Shown here: positions 1 to 8,985 of the stretch, in pieces
How the letters are laid out: the number at the start of each line of letters is the position of its first letter
How positions within the stretch are numbered: the first letter of the stretch is position 1
From: Granulicella sapmiensis
GTDB lineage: Bacteria; Acidobacteriota; Terriglobia; Terriglobales; Acidobacteriaceae
Assembly (NCBI GenBank): GCA_026225395.1
Contig: JAMFSR010000021.1
Location: 288,027-352,026 of the forward strand
Reading direction: 5' to 3'
Length of the DNA stretch: 64,000 bases
The notes under the pieces: model-generated
Databases searched by the model: none
Seen by the model: the letters and a program-made list of their open reading frames with translations, nothing else
Told to the model about the DNA's origin: nothing
Program-made: the position numbers and the translations under genes

Positions 1-109
1 TTGCTTAACTTCGAGTATATGTTTGCGCGTCGTTATCGCAAACGATAACTTTGCCATAGACGCATCTTCCAAGGACCCGCCTCAGTCGTTCCGGAATCGG
101 AAAACAGAT

Positions 110-2926
110 TTACTTTGCGTGGGCGTTCAGCTGATCGATGACGTGTTTGAGTTCGTCGAGCTTCTGGCCTGCTTCGCCGAGCTTTCCGGCTGCGGTGAGG
201 CGCTGATAGTCGGCGAAGTCTTTGCCGGCTTCCGTGATCAAGGAGTTGAGGTCGGCGGCTGGTTGCGCTGTGCCAGTGGTAGTTACTGTTGTCGGCTGTG
301 TCTGTTGAGAGTCCGTGGAGGTGAGTGAAGAGGTTTGGCCGCCGAACAGGGACTGCAGCGCGGCCTGGAAGGTTGGGCCGTAGGCGAGGCGATCCTGCAG
401 CGCGAGCACGACGAGTCGCAGCTCAGGCATGGGGCTTTGCTGGGCTTGCAGGTAGATGGGTTCGGCGTAGAGGAGAGCGCGCCCTGATGGGATGACCAGA
501 AGGCTGCCGCGGCGGACGTGGGAGCCCTGCTGGTTCCACAAGGTGAGCTGGCCGGAGAGTTGCGCGTTCTGGTCGATGCGGGCTTCGATCTGTTGTGGGC
601 CATCGACCAGTCTCGTCTTTGGGAAGTCGTAGACGATGGAGCTGCCATAGTTGGCGCCGTCCGAGCGTGCGGCGATCCAGCCGATGAGGTTGTTGCGGTT
701 GGCAGGGGTGAACGGAAGGATTTCGACGAACTCCACACCCGTTTCGCCGGGAAGTTTCATAAGCACGAAGTTCGGCTGCATGGCCTGCACGGCCTGGTTC
801 CCTTCACTGTCGAGACCGGTTTCGGTGGCGACGGTCCAGAGGTCTTCCCGGTTGAAGAAGACCTCCGGGTTTGTCATGTGGTACAGGCCGTAGACTTCGG
901 ACTGGAGCTTGAAGAGGCCTTCGGGATAGCGCACGTGCCTGCGCAGATCCGCGGGCATCGCTGAAGACTCTTTGAAGAGCGCTGGGAAGATGCGGCGGTA
1001 GGCGGCGAGGATGGGATCCTGGTCGTCGAAGGTGTAGAAGGTTGTGGTGCCGTTGTAGGCATCGATGACTACCTTCACGCTGTTGCGCATGTAGTTGACG
1101 GAGTTGTTGCCGAGATTGTAGTGGGTGGAGTCCGGATAGTTGTCGGAGGTGGTGAAGGCATCCATCATCCATGAGAGGCGGCCGTCGTCGCCGACAACGA
1201 TGTAGGGGTCCTGCTCGAAGGTAAGGAACGGCGCGATGGCGGCTACGCGTGCACGGACGTTGCGGCGCATCAGCAGCCGGCTCTGCGAATTGACGTCGTC
1301 GCTGAAGGGCAGCTTGCCGAGATCGTTGCGGTCGATAGAGAGAAGGACGCGGCGCAGGAAACTACCGAGGACGATGCCGCCGGTACCCTGGTAGGAGGTG
1401 AGGTTGTTGGTCTGGCCCTGCGGGTAGTCGAACTCCTGCTGCTGGGTTTTTACGTAGACGTCGGTGTCGGTGAGCTCGCCGAAGTAAATCTCCGGCCGCT
1501 TGACGGCAAGGCCTGGCACGGTGCTTTGGACCGGCATGTTGCTGAGCATCAGCGTAGGCAGCCCTTCCGCCGTGAAGCCGTTGACGGGGTTCATGGTGAT
1601 GCCGTAGCCGTGGGTGTAGATGAGCTTCTCGTTGATCCAGTTGCGGCTGCTATCGGGGAGCTTATCGACGTTCAACTCGCGGGTTGCGAGCATGACCTCG
1701 CGCATGTTGCCGTTAATGACATAGCGATCGATGTCGATGTCAGGGAAATCGTAGTAGGTGCGGATCTCCTGCACCTGGCGTAGCGTGTCCTGCAAGGCGT
1801 GCCAGTCCCAGAGGCGGATGTTCTGGAGGGTTGGCTGGTTATCTGCGGGATCGGTGGCGTCGACGGTGGTTTCGGCGGGAAACTCACGCTGCAAGAACTT
1901 GTCGAGACCGTAGGCTTGCCGCGTCATCTCGATGTTGTGCATGATGTAGGGCTCTTCGCGGACGAGCTCGTTGGGCTTGACGATGAAGCTGGCTACATAC
2001 CAGCCCACGATCGTGAGCAAGACATAGGCAACTGCGGCGGGCGCGATTGCACCGACGATCCAGCTTCCACGGGCGTGGCGCACGGCGTTGACGGCAGCGA
2101 TCGCCGCTCCGAGGATTAGCGCGACGCAGACGATCAGCAGACCGTGGATGGTGATGTGGGCGTCCGTGTAGGCGATGCCGTCGAAGATGGTGTGGTGTTC
2201 GAGCAGGGTCTGGAAGCGGTCGACATAGACGTTGAGCGCGAGGACCAGCAGAAGGAACGCCGCCGTTATAGAAAGCCCGCGCCAGGGTGATGGAGCGGAG
2301 ACGTTGCGGGTCTTGTCGAGCGCGCGGGCTCCGCTGGTGATCAGTAAGAACACGACAGCGGCAACGCACGTAATGATCGACAGCGTGAGCAGCCAGCCGA
2401 TAAGAAGCTGCCACGCAGGCAAGGAGAAGAGAAAGAAGTTCAAGGGCCGGGCAAAGATGGGGTCGACGATAGAACCGGAGGAGTGTGGGGCATACCAGAA
2501 CAGGGCCAGGGTGGGCCAGTCCGTGGCCATGGAGGCTCCGGTGAAGAGGGCCACGATGATAGAAAGCAACAGCGAGATGATGCGCAGGGCGGGTTGAACG
2601 GAAAAAGTAACCGGTTGGCCGCCGATCATGAGTTTGTGGTCTCGCGGCAAGACGGATTGATGCAAGCGGCGGAGAGCCGACAGCGCAAGGAAAAGAACAA
2701 CAAACGTCACTGCCGCGAAGATGGCGAAGGTGGCCACCTGCAGACCAGTGGTTTTCCAGAACACCTGACCATATCCAAGGGAGTTGAACCAGAGAAGGTC
2801 AACCCAATAAGAGAGCAATGTGCGGCTTGCGCCAAGCAAAGCAAGAATGACCGCGCCCAGAATGAGGAGCCTGCGACGGCGGGGTGAAGCCTGGTTCTGC
2901 TGTGGAGAGTCAATAAATACCGGCAC
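110..2926 (-). CDS. UPF0182 family integral membrane protein
   Basis: This is a 938-residue protein of the UPF0182 (COG1615) family, whose biochemical role is unknown. About seven hydrophobic segments fill the first 330 residues. A very large soluble, presumably extracytoplasmic region follows. The end (about 830-938) is rich in Gln, Thr and Ser and finishes in a charged helical tail. The start is GTG at 2926, preceded by GGGGAG five bases upstream. The gene lies 83 bases downstream of the GH2 glycosidase on the same strand and could be co-transcribed, but nothing links the functions. Family assignment rests on overall layout and length. Confidence 0.85.
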   Translation of the reverse strand: MPVFIDSPQQNQASPRRRRLLILGAVILALLGASRTLLSYWVDLLWFNSLGYGQVFWKTTGLQVATFAIFAAVTFVVLFLALSALRRLHQSVLPRDHKLMIGGQPVTFSVQPALRIISLLLSIIVALFTGASMATDWPTLALFWYAPHSSGSIVDPIFARPLNFFLFSLPAWQLLIGWLLTLSIITCVAAVVFLLITSGARALDKTRNVSAPSPWRGLSITAAFLLLVLALNVYVDRFQTLLEHHTIFDGIAYTDAHITIHGLLIVCVALILGAAIAAVNAVRHARGSWIVGAIAPAAVAYVLLTIVGWYVASFIVKPNELVREEPYIMHNIEMTRQAYGLDKFLQREFPAETTVDATDPADNQPTLQNIRLWDWHALQDTLRQVQEIRTYYDFPDIDIDRYVINGNMREVMLATRELNVDKLPDSSRNWINEKLIYTHGYGITMNPVNGFTAEGLPTLMLSNMPVQSTVPGLAVKRPEIYFGELTDTDVYVKTQQQEFDYPQGQTNNLTSYQGTGGIVLGSFLRRVLLSIDRNDLGKLPFSDDVNSQSRLLMRRNVRARVAAIAPFLTFEQDPYIVVGDDGRLSWMMDAFTTSDNYPDSTHYNLGNNSVNYMRNSVKVVIDAYNGTTTFYTFDDQDPILAAYRRIFPALFKESSAMPADLRRHVRYPEGLFKLQSEVYGLYHMTNPEVFFNREDLWTVATETGLDSEGNQAVQAMQPNFVLMKLPGETGVEFVEILPFTPANRNNLIGWIAARSDGANYGSSIVYDFPKTRLVDGPQQIEARIDQNAQLSGQLTLWNQQGSHVRRGSLLVIPSGRALLYAEPIYLQAQQSPMPELRLVVLALQDRLAYGPTFQAALQSLFGGQTSSLTSTDSQQTQPTTVTTTGTAQPAADLNSLITEAGKDFADYQRLTAAGKLGEAGQKLDELKHVIDQLNAHAK

Positions 2927-3009
2927 GTTCGCTCCCCGCTTTATGCGTCAAGGTGGTCACGGGAATTGTACAGCCTGGTTCCAAAAGGCACGCCAGGAGT
3001 GAATGCAAC

Positions 3010-5436
3010 TCAACTCAAGAACGACTCGGTTCCCCGCTTTGCCTTGATCATGACCGTGCGGGTTCCGAGCGAAGAGCGTGTGGCATGCACCGTGATCGTT
3101 CCGGTGCTGTTGGGAACCGCTTTGATCCAGACGGCACCCACACCACCGCTGTCTGTGAGCGAGAAGGATGAATCGCCGACTAAAACTCCCGGGCCGGCGA
3201 TATCGAACTTAACGTCGCCACCGGCGAGGAGACGATACATGCCGAATTTGTCGACGACCTTGAAGATGAGGCGAGTGGCGTCGGAGCCGTCAGCGACGAT
3301 CTCTGCGTCGTCGGCCGTCAATACGAACTTGTCTTGCCTGCTATCGGCAGAGAACGATTGAGAGACGGCGAGCTTATCGGCTACGTAGCCGTCAATGCGG
3401 AGCTCCGGCTTGGCCGTGCCGTCCAGATCGAGGTCGACGAAGAAAGGCGGATACTTCGTGTTCGGATAATTCGTCTTATCAGGATGAGCCGTTGCGTGAG
3501 GCTTGCCGTCAACAAAAACTTCAAGTCGATCGCAGTTGGAAAAGATGGCGGAGTTCTTTCCCGGTCCGCGTGGGGACTTCGCGCCGAAGTCCCAGTAAAA
3601 GTTCGGGGCGATGACGGGGCGTATGTTGGGGCTCACCTGCGCAAGATAGAACGACGCGCCAAGCTTTGGAATCCGGAAGACATCGGAAACACCTGGGTTC
3701 TTGATGCCTTCATGCGAGTTCTGAGGGCTTGGGTACTCGAACGCGCACCAGGCGACGACACCGCAGAAACGTGGGTATGCCGCGGCCCTGTCGTGGGCCT
3801 GCGCGTGGAAGATGGCCTGATCGCATTGCAGCATCAGATCGCCATTGCGGTAGTAAGGATTATGGAAGCCTTTGTCGCCATAGCTAAACTGGCCGACGGT
3901 TTCCGCCAGCATGTAGGGCACGCCTGGCAAAGGCGGATAAACGCCAAGGGTTCCATCCTCCGCAGTGTGATAGTCGTCCATGGCGAAGACGTCGGAGTTC
4001 CATTCCGTTTGCCAGTTGCGAAAGTTTGTCATGGAGCCGGATGTGGGACGCGACCCATCGAGCTGTTTTGCGATAACGCCGGTGCGGGCATACAGGTCCA
4101 GATCGTTTCGCGATTCGTTGACGCGCACGCCCCAGATAATGATCGACGCGTGATTGCGGTCGCGCAGAACCATGTCCCTCACGTTGTCATGGACGATGTC
4201 CTGAAAAGTCTTATCCGCACCGAGGTAGCCCCAGCCGGGAGGCTCCTGCCAAACCATCAGGCCGAGTTCATCGCAGGCATCGAGGAAAGCTTCGTTCTGC
4301 GGATAGTGCGAGCATCGCACCATGTTGCAGTTCAGATCGTGGCGAACGATCTCGGCATCGCGCCGCATGACGCGCGGCGGCATCGCCATGCCGACATAGG
4401 GATAGACCTCGTGGCGATTCAGGCCGAACAGCGTAAGCCTGCGACCATTGAGGAAGAAGCCGTCGGCCGTGAAGCTTGCTTCGCGGAACCCGATGCGGGT
4501 TTTGTAGTCGTGCAGTGGTTTCTCGTCCATCAGCAGCGTGGCGACAACCGTGTAGAGATGAGGGTTGTCCACATCCCAGAGCTTGACGTTGCCGAGGTTC
4601 GAGAGCGTCAAGGAGACGTCCATCTTTCCCACGCTGGTAACGGTCAGTTTTTTGCTGGTAGTTGAGACGAGATGTGAGCCATCCATGAGGTCAACCTTGA
4701 CCTCAACCGAACTGGACGCAGCAGCGGCATCGATCGTGCAGAGGACGTCTACGTGGCGCGTGGGCATGAGTACATCGACGGGCTTCGCGAAGACATCGCT
4801 TACGAAGACCTGCGGCATTGCACAGAGCGACACGGAACGGAAGATCCCGCCCGGGGTGTAGTAGTCGACTGAACCGGTTCCCTTGGGATTGCCGTCTGGT
4901 GGGACGTTCAAGAAGTTGGAGTCGAGTGTTACGTCGAGGATGTTATCGCCGGGTTTCTGTATCGAGGTTAGTTCGTAGGTGAATGGCAGATAGCCGCCGA
5001 CGTGCCGCGTTAGAGCGTGGCCGTTAAACGTTGGAGTGGTGTTGACCATCGCCCCATCGAACTTGAGGAAGATGCGGCGACCGGCGAGCTCCTTCGGGAT
5101 CGTGAGATGGCGGCGATACATCCAAACACTTTCCCAGTCGGCGGGATTCCATTTGTGCCAGGAAAGCTTTGCGACGCAATGAGGCAGCGTAATGCGTGAG
5201 AAGGCTGCATCCGGGGCCTCGTTGATTGTGGCATTCGCGCCGAGCTTTCCTCCGAAGAGCCAGTTCTGATCGAGCGAGTAACGCAAGGTGGATGGGCCGT
5301 TTGGAGCCGAGGCCAACGCTTGCCGATCGCTCAAGCCCCATACCGCCCCAGAGGCGATGCCCGCTGTGGCAAGCGTGCCTGCCTTGAGAAATTTCCTGCG
5401 CGAGACTTTTTCGCGGTGGCGACTTTCAACCTTCAT
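3010..5436 (-). CDS. Tat-exported glycoside hydrolase family 2 protein
   Basis: An 808-residue GH2 enzyme of the beta-galactosidase/beta-glucuronidase superfamily. Residues 12-17 (RRKFLK) with the following hydrophobic stretch form a twin-arginine signal, so export is expected. The order is jelly-roll sugar-binding domain (about 45-210), immunoglobulin-like domain (about 210-320), TIM barrel (about 320-600), then C-terminal beta domains. The barrel has the acid/base context IIWGVRVNES, where the usual NE pair is kept, and a candidate nucleophile Glu in MLAETVGQF. Substrate cannot be read from sequence. It lies 53 bases after the D-2-hydroxyacid dehydrogenase, at the tail of the putative sulfosugar block. 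It might release a sugar for that pathway, although known sulfoquinovosidases belong to other families. Confidence 0.85.
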   Translation of the reverse strand: MKVESRHREKVSRRKFLKAGTLATAGIASGAVWGLSDRQALASAPNGPSTLRYSLDQNWLFGGKLGANATINEAPDAAFSRITLPHCVAKLSWHKWNPADWESVWMYRRHLTIPKELAGRRIFLKFDGAMVNTTPTFNGHALTRHVGGYLPFTYELTSIQKPGDNILDVTLDSNFLNVPPDGNPKGTGSVDYYTPGGIFRSVSLCAMPQVFVSDVFAKPVDVLMPTRHVDVLCTIDAAAASSSVEVKVDLMDGSHLVSTTSKKLTVTSVGKMDVSLTLSNLGNVKLWDVDNPHLYTVVATLLMDEKPLHDYKTRIGFREASFTADGFFLNGRRLTLFGLNRHEVYPYVGMAMPPRVMRRDAEIVRHDLNCNMVRCSHYPQNEAFLDACDELGLMVWQEPPGWGYLGADKTFQDIVHDNVRDMVLRDRNHASIIIWGVRVNESRNDLDLYARTGVIAKQLDGSRPTSGSMTNFRNWQTEWNSDVFAMDDYHTAEDGTLGVYPPLPGVPYMLAETVGQFSYGDKGFHNPYYRNGDLMLQCDQAIFHAQAHDRAAAYPRFCGVVAWCAFEYPSPQNSHEGIKNPGVSDVFRIPKLGASFYLAQVSPNIRPVIAPNFYWDFGAKSPRGPGKNSAIFSNCDRLEVFVDGKPHATAHPDKTNYPNTKYPPFFVDLDLDGTAKPELRIDGYVADKLAVSQSFSADSRQDKFVLTADDAEIVADGSDATRLIFKVVDKFGMYRLLAGGDVKFDIAGPGVLVGDSSFSLTDSGGVGAVWIKAVPNSTGTITVHATRSSLGTRTVMIKAKRGTESFLS

Positions 5437-5489
5437 AGGCTCGGCATCTCTTCTTTATCCTGGATGTAATCGATCTCAGTCGGCGCGTC

Positions 5490-6443
5490 TCAAATCCTAT
5501 TGACTGCATTCTGTGCAGGTTGTCCATTGAGAACGCGCGCTACATCTTCACAGATCGTATTGGTCACGCGGGTCTGGGCTTCTTTTGTAAATGCGGCGAC
5601 GTGCGGCGTGAGGATGAGATTGGGAAGGCTTTCCAACTCACCGGCTTGCGGCGGTTCTTTTGCGCGAACATCAAGCGCCGCACCGGCGATGGTCCTGGAC
5701 TTCAGCGCCTGGATCAAATCGGACTCGTTGACCACTTCTCCGCGCGACGTGTTGATGAACGTGGCTGTCGGCTTCATCTTTCCAAATCGTTCTGCGTTGA
5801 AGATGCCATTCGTTGCGGGCGTGGCGGGCAGATGGCAGGAGATGACGTCTGCATGGGCCAGAAGGAAGTCGAGATCGACGAGCTGAGCGTTCAGGTCGGC
5901 AAGCAGGATGTTGTCGGGACTGAGGTAAGGGTCATACGCAAGAATCTTCATGCCGAAAGCCTGGGCGCGGCGTGCGGCAAGGAAGCCGATCTTGCCGGCG
6001 CCGACGATGCCGAAGGTCTTTCCATACATCTCAGTGCCGAAGAAACCTTGCCGGTTCCAATTGCCTTGCCTGGTATCGGCGCTCGCTGCGGGAATCAACC
6101 GCGCGAGAGAAAGCATGAGGCCGATGGCGAGTTCCGCAACGCTGATCGCATTCTGGTCGGGCGTGGAGGTGATCACAACTCGGGCTTTTGTGGCGGCGAC
6201 GACATCGACGTTGTCCAACCCTACGCCCGCGCGGCCTACAACGACAAGCTTCTTCGCGGCGGCGAATACATCTGCCGTCAACTGGGTTTGATTGCGCACG
6301 ATGAGCGCGCGAACGTTTGCAACGAGCTGCTTTAACTCTTCAGGGTCTTTCCACAGGTCAGGAAGAAACTGGACCTCAAAGCGGGAAGCCAATGCATCGA
6401 CTGCAGCGCCACGAATATTTTCTGAGATAAGAATGTCCGGCAT
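5490..6443 (-). CDS. D-2-hydroxyacid dehydrogenase, candidate (S)-sulfolactate dehydrogenase (SlcC-like)
   Basis: A 317-residue NAD-dependent 2-hydroxyacid dehydrogenase of the phosphoglycerate dehydrogenase family, without an ACT domain. The nucleotide-binding motif GIVGAGKIG is at about 146-153, with an acidic residue (Asp171) at the end of the second strand that suggests NAD. Catalytic-type Arg (NTSRGEVV), Glu (DVRAKEPP) and His (LTPHVAAFTKEA) are present. The ATG at 6443 is preferred over an in-frame upstream ATG because it leaves 2 bases after the preceding stop. Immediate linkage to an LDH2-family dehydrogenase and SuyA/SuyB-like proteins matches slcC-comC-suyAB of sulfolactate degraders, where two dehydrogenases interconvert the enantiomers through sulfopyruvate. 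Family assignment is firm; substrate is inferred from context. Confidence 0.8.
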   Translation of the reverse strand: MPDILISENIRGAAVDALASRFEVQFLPDLWKDPEELKQLVANVRALIVRNQTQLTADVFAAAKKLVVVGRAGVGLDNVDVVAATKARVVITSTPDQNAISVAELAIGLMLSLARLIPAASADTRQGNWNRQGFFGTEMYGKTFGIVGAGKIGFLAARRAQAFGMKILAYDPYLSPDNILLADLNAQLVDLDFLLAHADVISCHLPATPATNGIFNAERFGKMKPTATFINTSRGEVVNESDLIQALKSRTIAGAALDVRAKEPPQAGELESLPNLILTPHVAAFTKEAQTRVTNTICEDVARVLNGQPAQNAVNRI

Positions 6444-6445
6444 GT

Positions 6446-7504
6446 CTAGTTCCCTACCTCTGCCCAATCAAACGGTACGTTCAAGCGAGTACATAAATCT
6501 TTGAGTTCTGCCGCGGTAACATCGGGAATCACGATACCGGCGGCTTCGTTCTCCGCGGCCTTACGGGACGACCGCTCGCCCGGGATAAGGATTTCGTCCA
6601 CGCCAGGGCGACGTTTGCTGGACTTAATGCTGTCGATGGTTTCGTCCATGCGGCGCTTGAAGTCTGCGACGTCCAGGAAAGCCGCGATGTTCAAAAGACA
6701 GAAGAAGTGGCCGACGTCCTGCTTGCGGTCCATGTTCTTGTACATGGAACCGATCTCGGGACCGATGGCCGCGCCGGAGAGCACGCTGCTGAGGACTTCG
6801 ATCATCAGCGCAAGCGCGTAGCCCTTGTGACCGGCCATGGTGAGGACCGTGCCGAGCAGAGCTTGCGAGGCATCGGTGGTGGGTTCGCCGTTGGGATCGA
6901 GCGCCCAGCCTTCAGGGATGGACTGGCCTTTCTTCTGCGCGACGATGATGTTGCCTCGCGCGATGATGGAGGTCGCCATGTCGATCTTCACGCTGTAGCC
7001 CTTACCCGTGGGGAAAGACGCGGCGATGGGGTTGGTGCCGAAGAAGGGCTGGAAACCACCGGCGGGAGACATGGCTGGCTCGCAGTTGGTCATGGCGAGG
7101 AGGATCATGTCCTGCTCCGCGGCGCGATTGCAGTAGTAGGAGAGTGCGCCGAAGTGCTGCGAGTTGCGGATGGTAGCAGCGGCGATACCGTTCTGTTTGG
7201 CGAGCGGCGTGAGCATGTCGAGCGCTTTCATCGCCTGGACTTGCCCGAGACCGTTACCAGCATCGAGCGCGAGGACGCTGCCGCCGTCACGATCTACGCC
7301 GAGCGTTGCCTTGGGATCGATGAGACCTTTTTCGATGCGTTGGAGATAGATGTTCAAACGCGAGACGCCGTGCGTGGAAACGCCTTGCAGATCGGCGTCT
7401 ACCAGCACACGCGCGAATACTTCCGCGTCGTCTGCCGAGACGCCGTCTGCGATGGCGAGTCTGCTCACGAGACTGCGCAGTTCCTGTGACTTGAACCGAG
7501 CCAA
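6446..7504 (-). CDS. LDH2/malate dehydrogenase-family oxidoreductase, candidate (R)-sulfolactate dehydrogenase (ComC-like)
   Basis: A 352-residue NAD(P)-dependent 2-hydroxyacid dehydrogenase of the LDH2/ureidoglycolate/sulfolactate family. It has the N-terminal signature DLQGVSTHGVSRL (about 39-50) and the active-site segment NSQHFGA with His117. A Lys/Arg-rich patch, SSKRRPG, lies near the C-terminus. ComC, the (R)-sulfolactate dehydrogenase, belongs to this family, but so do malate and lactate dehydrogenases. The gene is packed 1 base after the SuyB-like gene and 2 bases before the SlcC-like gene. That arrangement argues for a shared hydroxyacid substrate. Family confidence is high; the sulfolactate assignment is an inference. 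Confidence 0.8.
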   Translation of the reverse strand: MARFKSQELRSLVSRLAIADGVSADDAEVFARVLVDADLQGVSTHGVSRLNIYLQRIEKGLIDPKATLGVDRDGGSVLALDAGNGLGQVQAMKALDMLTPLAKQNGIAAATIRNSQHFGALSYYCNRAAEQDMILLAMTNCEPAMSPAGGFQPFFGTNPIAASFPTGKGYSVKIDMATSIIARGNIIVAQKKGQSIPEGWALDPNGEPTTDASQALLGTVLTMAGHKGYALALMIEVLSSVLSGAAIGPEIGSMYKNMDRKQDVGHFFCLLNIAAFLDVADFKRRMDETIDSIKSSKRRPGVDEILIPGERSSRKAAENEAAGIVIPDVTAAELKDLCTRLNVPFDWAEVGN

Positions 7505-7505
7505 G

Positions 7506-8669
7506 TTATGCGCTCCGATACAGCTTGGTCATCGCGAATTCACGATGACCAAGCGCTTCTGCCGCGGTGTGGCGGCCGTTGGCGGTGCGAACGATCATGT
7601 CGAGCAATGCGTCGCCTGCTTCGTCGATGGTCATCTCACCCTGCAGGATTTTCGAGACATCGACGTCGATGTGTTCGGACATGGTGGCCATCGTCTTCGG
7701 ATTGCCGGTGAGCTTGATGACAGGCTCAATCGGATGGCCGATGACGTTGCCCTGACCGGTCGGGAAGAGATGAATCACCGCGCCGGACGCGGCCCAGAGC
7801 GTGACGGCTTCAGCCGCAGCACTGGAGGTATCCATAAACCACAGACCAGACTTAGTGGGTGCGACGGCGGGCGGAAGGCAGCCGATGAACTTAGTCTTCT
7901 TGCCGAGTTTCTCGACGTTGCCAAGCGCTTTCTCTTCGATGGTGGTGAGGCCGCCGGCGATGTTGCCCTTGGTCGGTTGCGACTCCGAGAGGTCGTTGGT
8001 CTTTTGGTCGAAGACAAGCTTGGTGTAGTCCTCGAACATGGCGAAGAACTCCTTGCGGACTTCTTCATTCGCGGCTTTGGCTGCAACGATGTGCTCGGCG
8101 CCCGTGAGTTCGCTCGTCTCGCCAAAGGAAGCCGTACCACCGTCTGCGCAGTGCTTGTCGATGACGTTGCCGACAGTCGGGCAGCTGGAAAGGCCGGTGG
8201 TGGTGTCGGACTCGCCGCACTTCACGCTGATGTAGAGCTCACGCAGATCGCACTCGGTCCGCTGCAGCTCGGAAGCCCACTGCACGTACTCCTTCGCCTT
8301 GTAGGAGGCATCGGCGATGGTGCGAATGTCGCCCTTGCCTTCGATGGAGAAACCGAAGACAGGTTTGCCGGTCTTGGCGATGCCGTCGACGATCTTCTTC
8401 GTCCATCCAGCTTCGATGCCGATGACGATGACTGCAGCAACGTTCGCATTCGCACCTGTTCCGATGATGGTACGGAAGTGGAGTTCAAGGTCTTCGCCGA
8501 ACTGCAGGCGGCCGTACGCGTGAGGGATTGCGAGCGTTCCCTTGATGTTGTTCGCCACTGCTTCGCAGGCAGCGTTCGAGATGTCGTCCACTGGAAGAAT
8601 GATGACGTGATTGCGAACGCCGACGGCTCCATTTTCGCGCCTATAACCAAGAATTTTCCGCGTAGCCAT
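7506..8669 (-). CDS. suyB: UxaA-family lyase large subunit, resembles (2R)-sulfolactate sulfo-lyase beta (SuyB)
   Basis: A 387-residue member of the UxaA/GarD C-terminal domain family, iron-dependent lyases that remove water or sulfite. It begins [15 protein letters not shown]. It carries [10 protein letters not shown] (about 49-58), where E. coli altronate dehydratase has a different, Cys-containing segment as I recall it, and a Ser/Thr/Cys-rich segment, [17 protein letters not shown] (about 152-168). The latter is typical of the metal and substrate region. The small SAF-domain subunit is a separate gene directly upstream with no spacer, as in SuyA/SuyB, whereas E. coli UxaA is a single fused chain. 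If correct, it cleaves (R)-sulfolactate to pyruvate and sulfite. The alternative is a split altronate/galactarate-type dehydratase. Confidence 0.72.
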   Translation of the reverse strand: MATRKILGYRRENGAVGVRNHVIILPVDDISNAACEAVANNIKGTLAIPHAYGRLQFGEDLELHFRTIIGTGANANVAAVIVIGIEAGWTKKIVDGIAKTGKPVFGFSIEGKGDIRTIADASYKAKEYVQWASELQRTECDLRELYISVKCGESDTTTGLSSCPTVGNVIDKHCADGGTASFGETSELTGAEHIVAAKAANEEVRKEFFAMFEDYTKLVFDQKTNDLSESQPTKGNIAGGLTTIEEKALGNVEKLGKKTKFIGCLPPAVAPTKSGLWFMDTSSAAAEAVTLWAASGAVIHLFPTGQGNVIGHPIEPVIKLTGNPKTMATMSEHIDVDVSKILQGEMTIDEAGDALLDMIVRTANGRHTAAEALGHREFAMTKLYRSA

Positions 8670-8951
8670 CTATGCCCACCTTTTCGTCTTGAGGTTCTGT
8701 GTATGTACGTGGTGCCCGGTCTTTACATCGGCTGAGATGCGGCCGATGACGCAGGCGTACTTGATAACGTCGTCACCGACTTTGAAGTCCTTCAAGGCAA
8801 TCTTGTGGCCGAGAGGAATGGCTTCCTCCGAGTGCGCTTTGAGCGGTTTGTTGTCGCTCAGGTTTCTGCCGGTGAGGTCCATGCCGGCCTCGATATCGAC
8901 CACCGCAACACCGACGTTATCCTCGGTGTCATGAGTTAGAAAGTGAATCAT
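8670..8951 (-). CDS. suyA: SAF-domain small subunit, resembles (2R)-sulfolactate sulfo-lyase alpha (SuyA)
   Basis: A 93-residue stand-alone SAF domain equivalent to the N-terminal part of UxaA. Its features are DNVGVAVVDIEAG (about 11-23), PLGHKIAL (about 46-53) and VIKYACVIGRI (about 62-72). The C-terminal HVHTQNLKTKRW (about 81-92) matches my recollection of SuyA proteins. Family members usually have His-Val-His-x-His-Asn; here the third His is Gln85, which is worth noting. It abuts the SuyB-like gene with no spacer, so the two presumably form one enzyme. A 34-base gap separates it from the aldehyde dehydrogenase upstream. A sugar-acid dehydratase subunit remains possible. Confidence 0.72.
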   Translation of the reverse strand: MIHFLTHDTEDNVGVAVVDIEAGMDLTGRNLSDNKPLKAHSEEAIPLGHKIALKDFKVGDDVIKYACVIGRISADVKTGHHVHTQNLKTKRWA

Positions 8952-8985
8952 CTATTGCTCTCCTTGCTTTTCCGTGGCTGAAGCT

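Noticed and set aside
3334..4665. 443-codon plus-strand open frame opposite the GH2 gene
   Set aside because: Antisense shadow of a clear GH2 enzyme with Tat signal; no domain or ribosome binding site.
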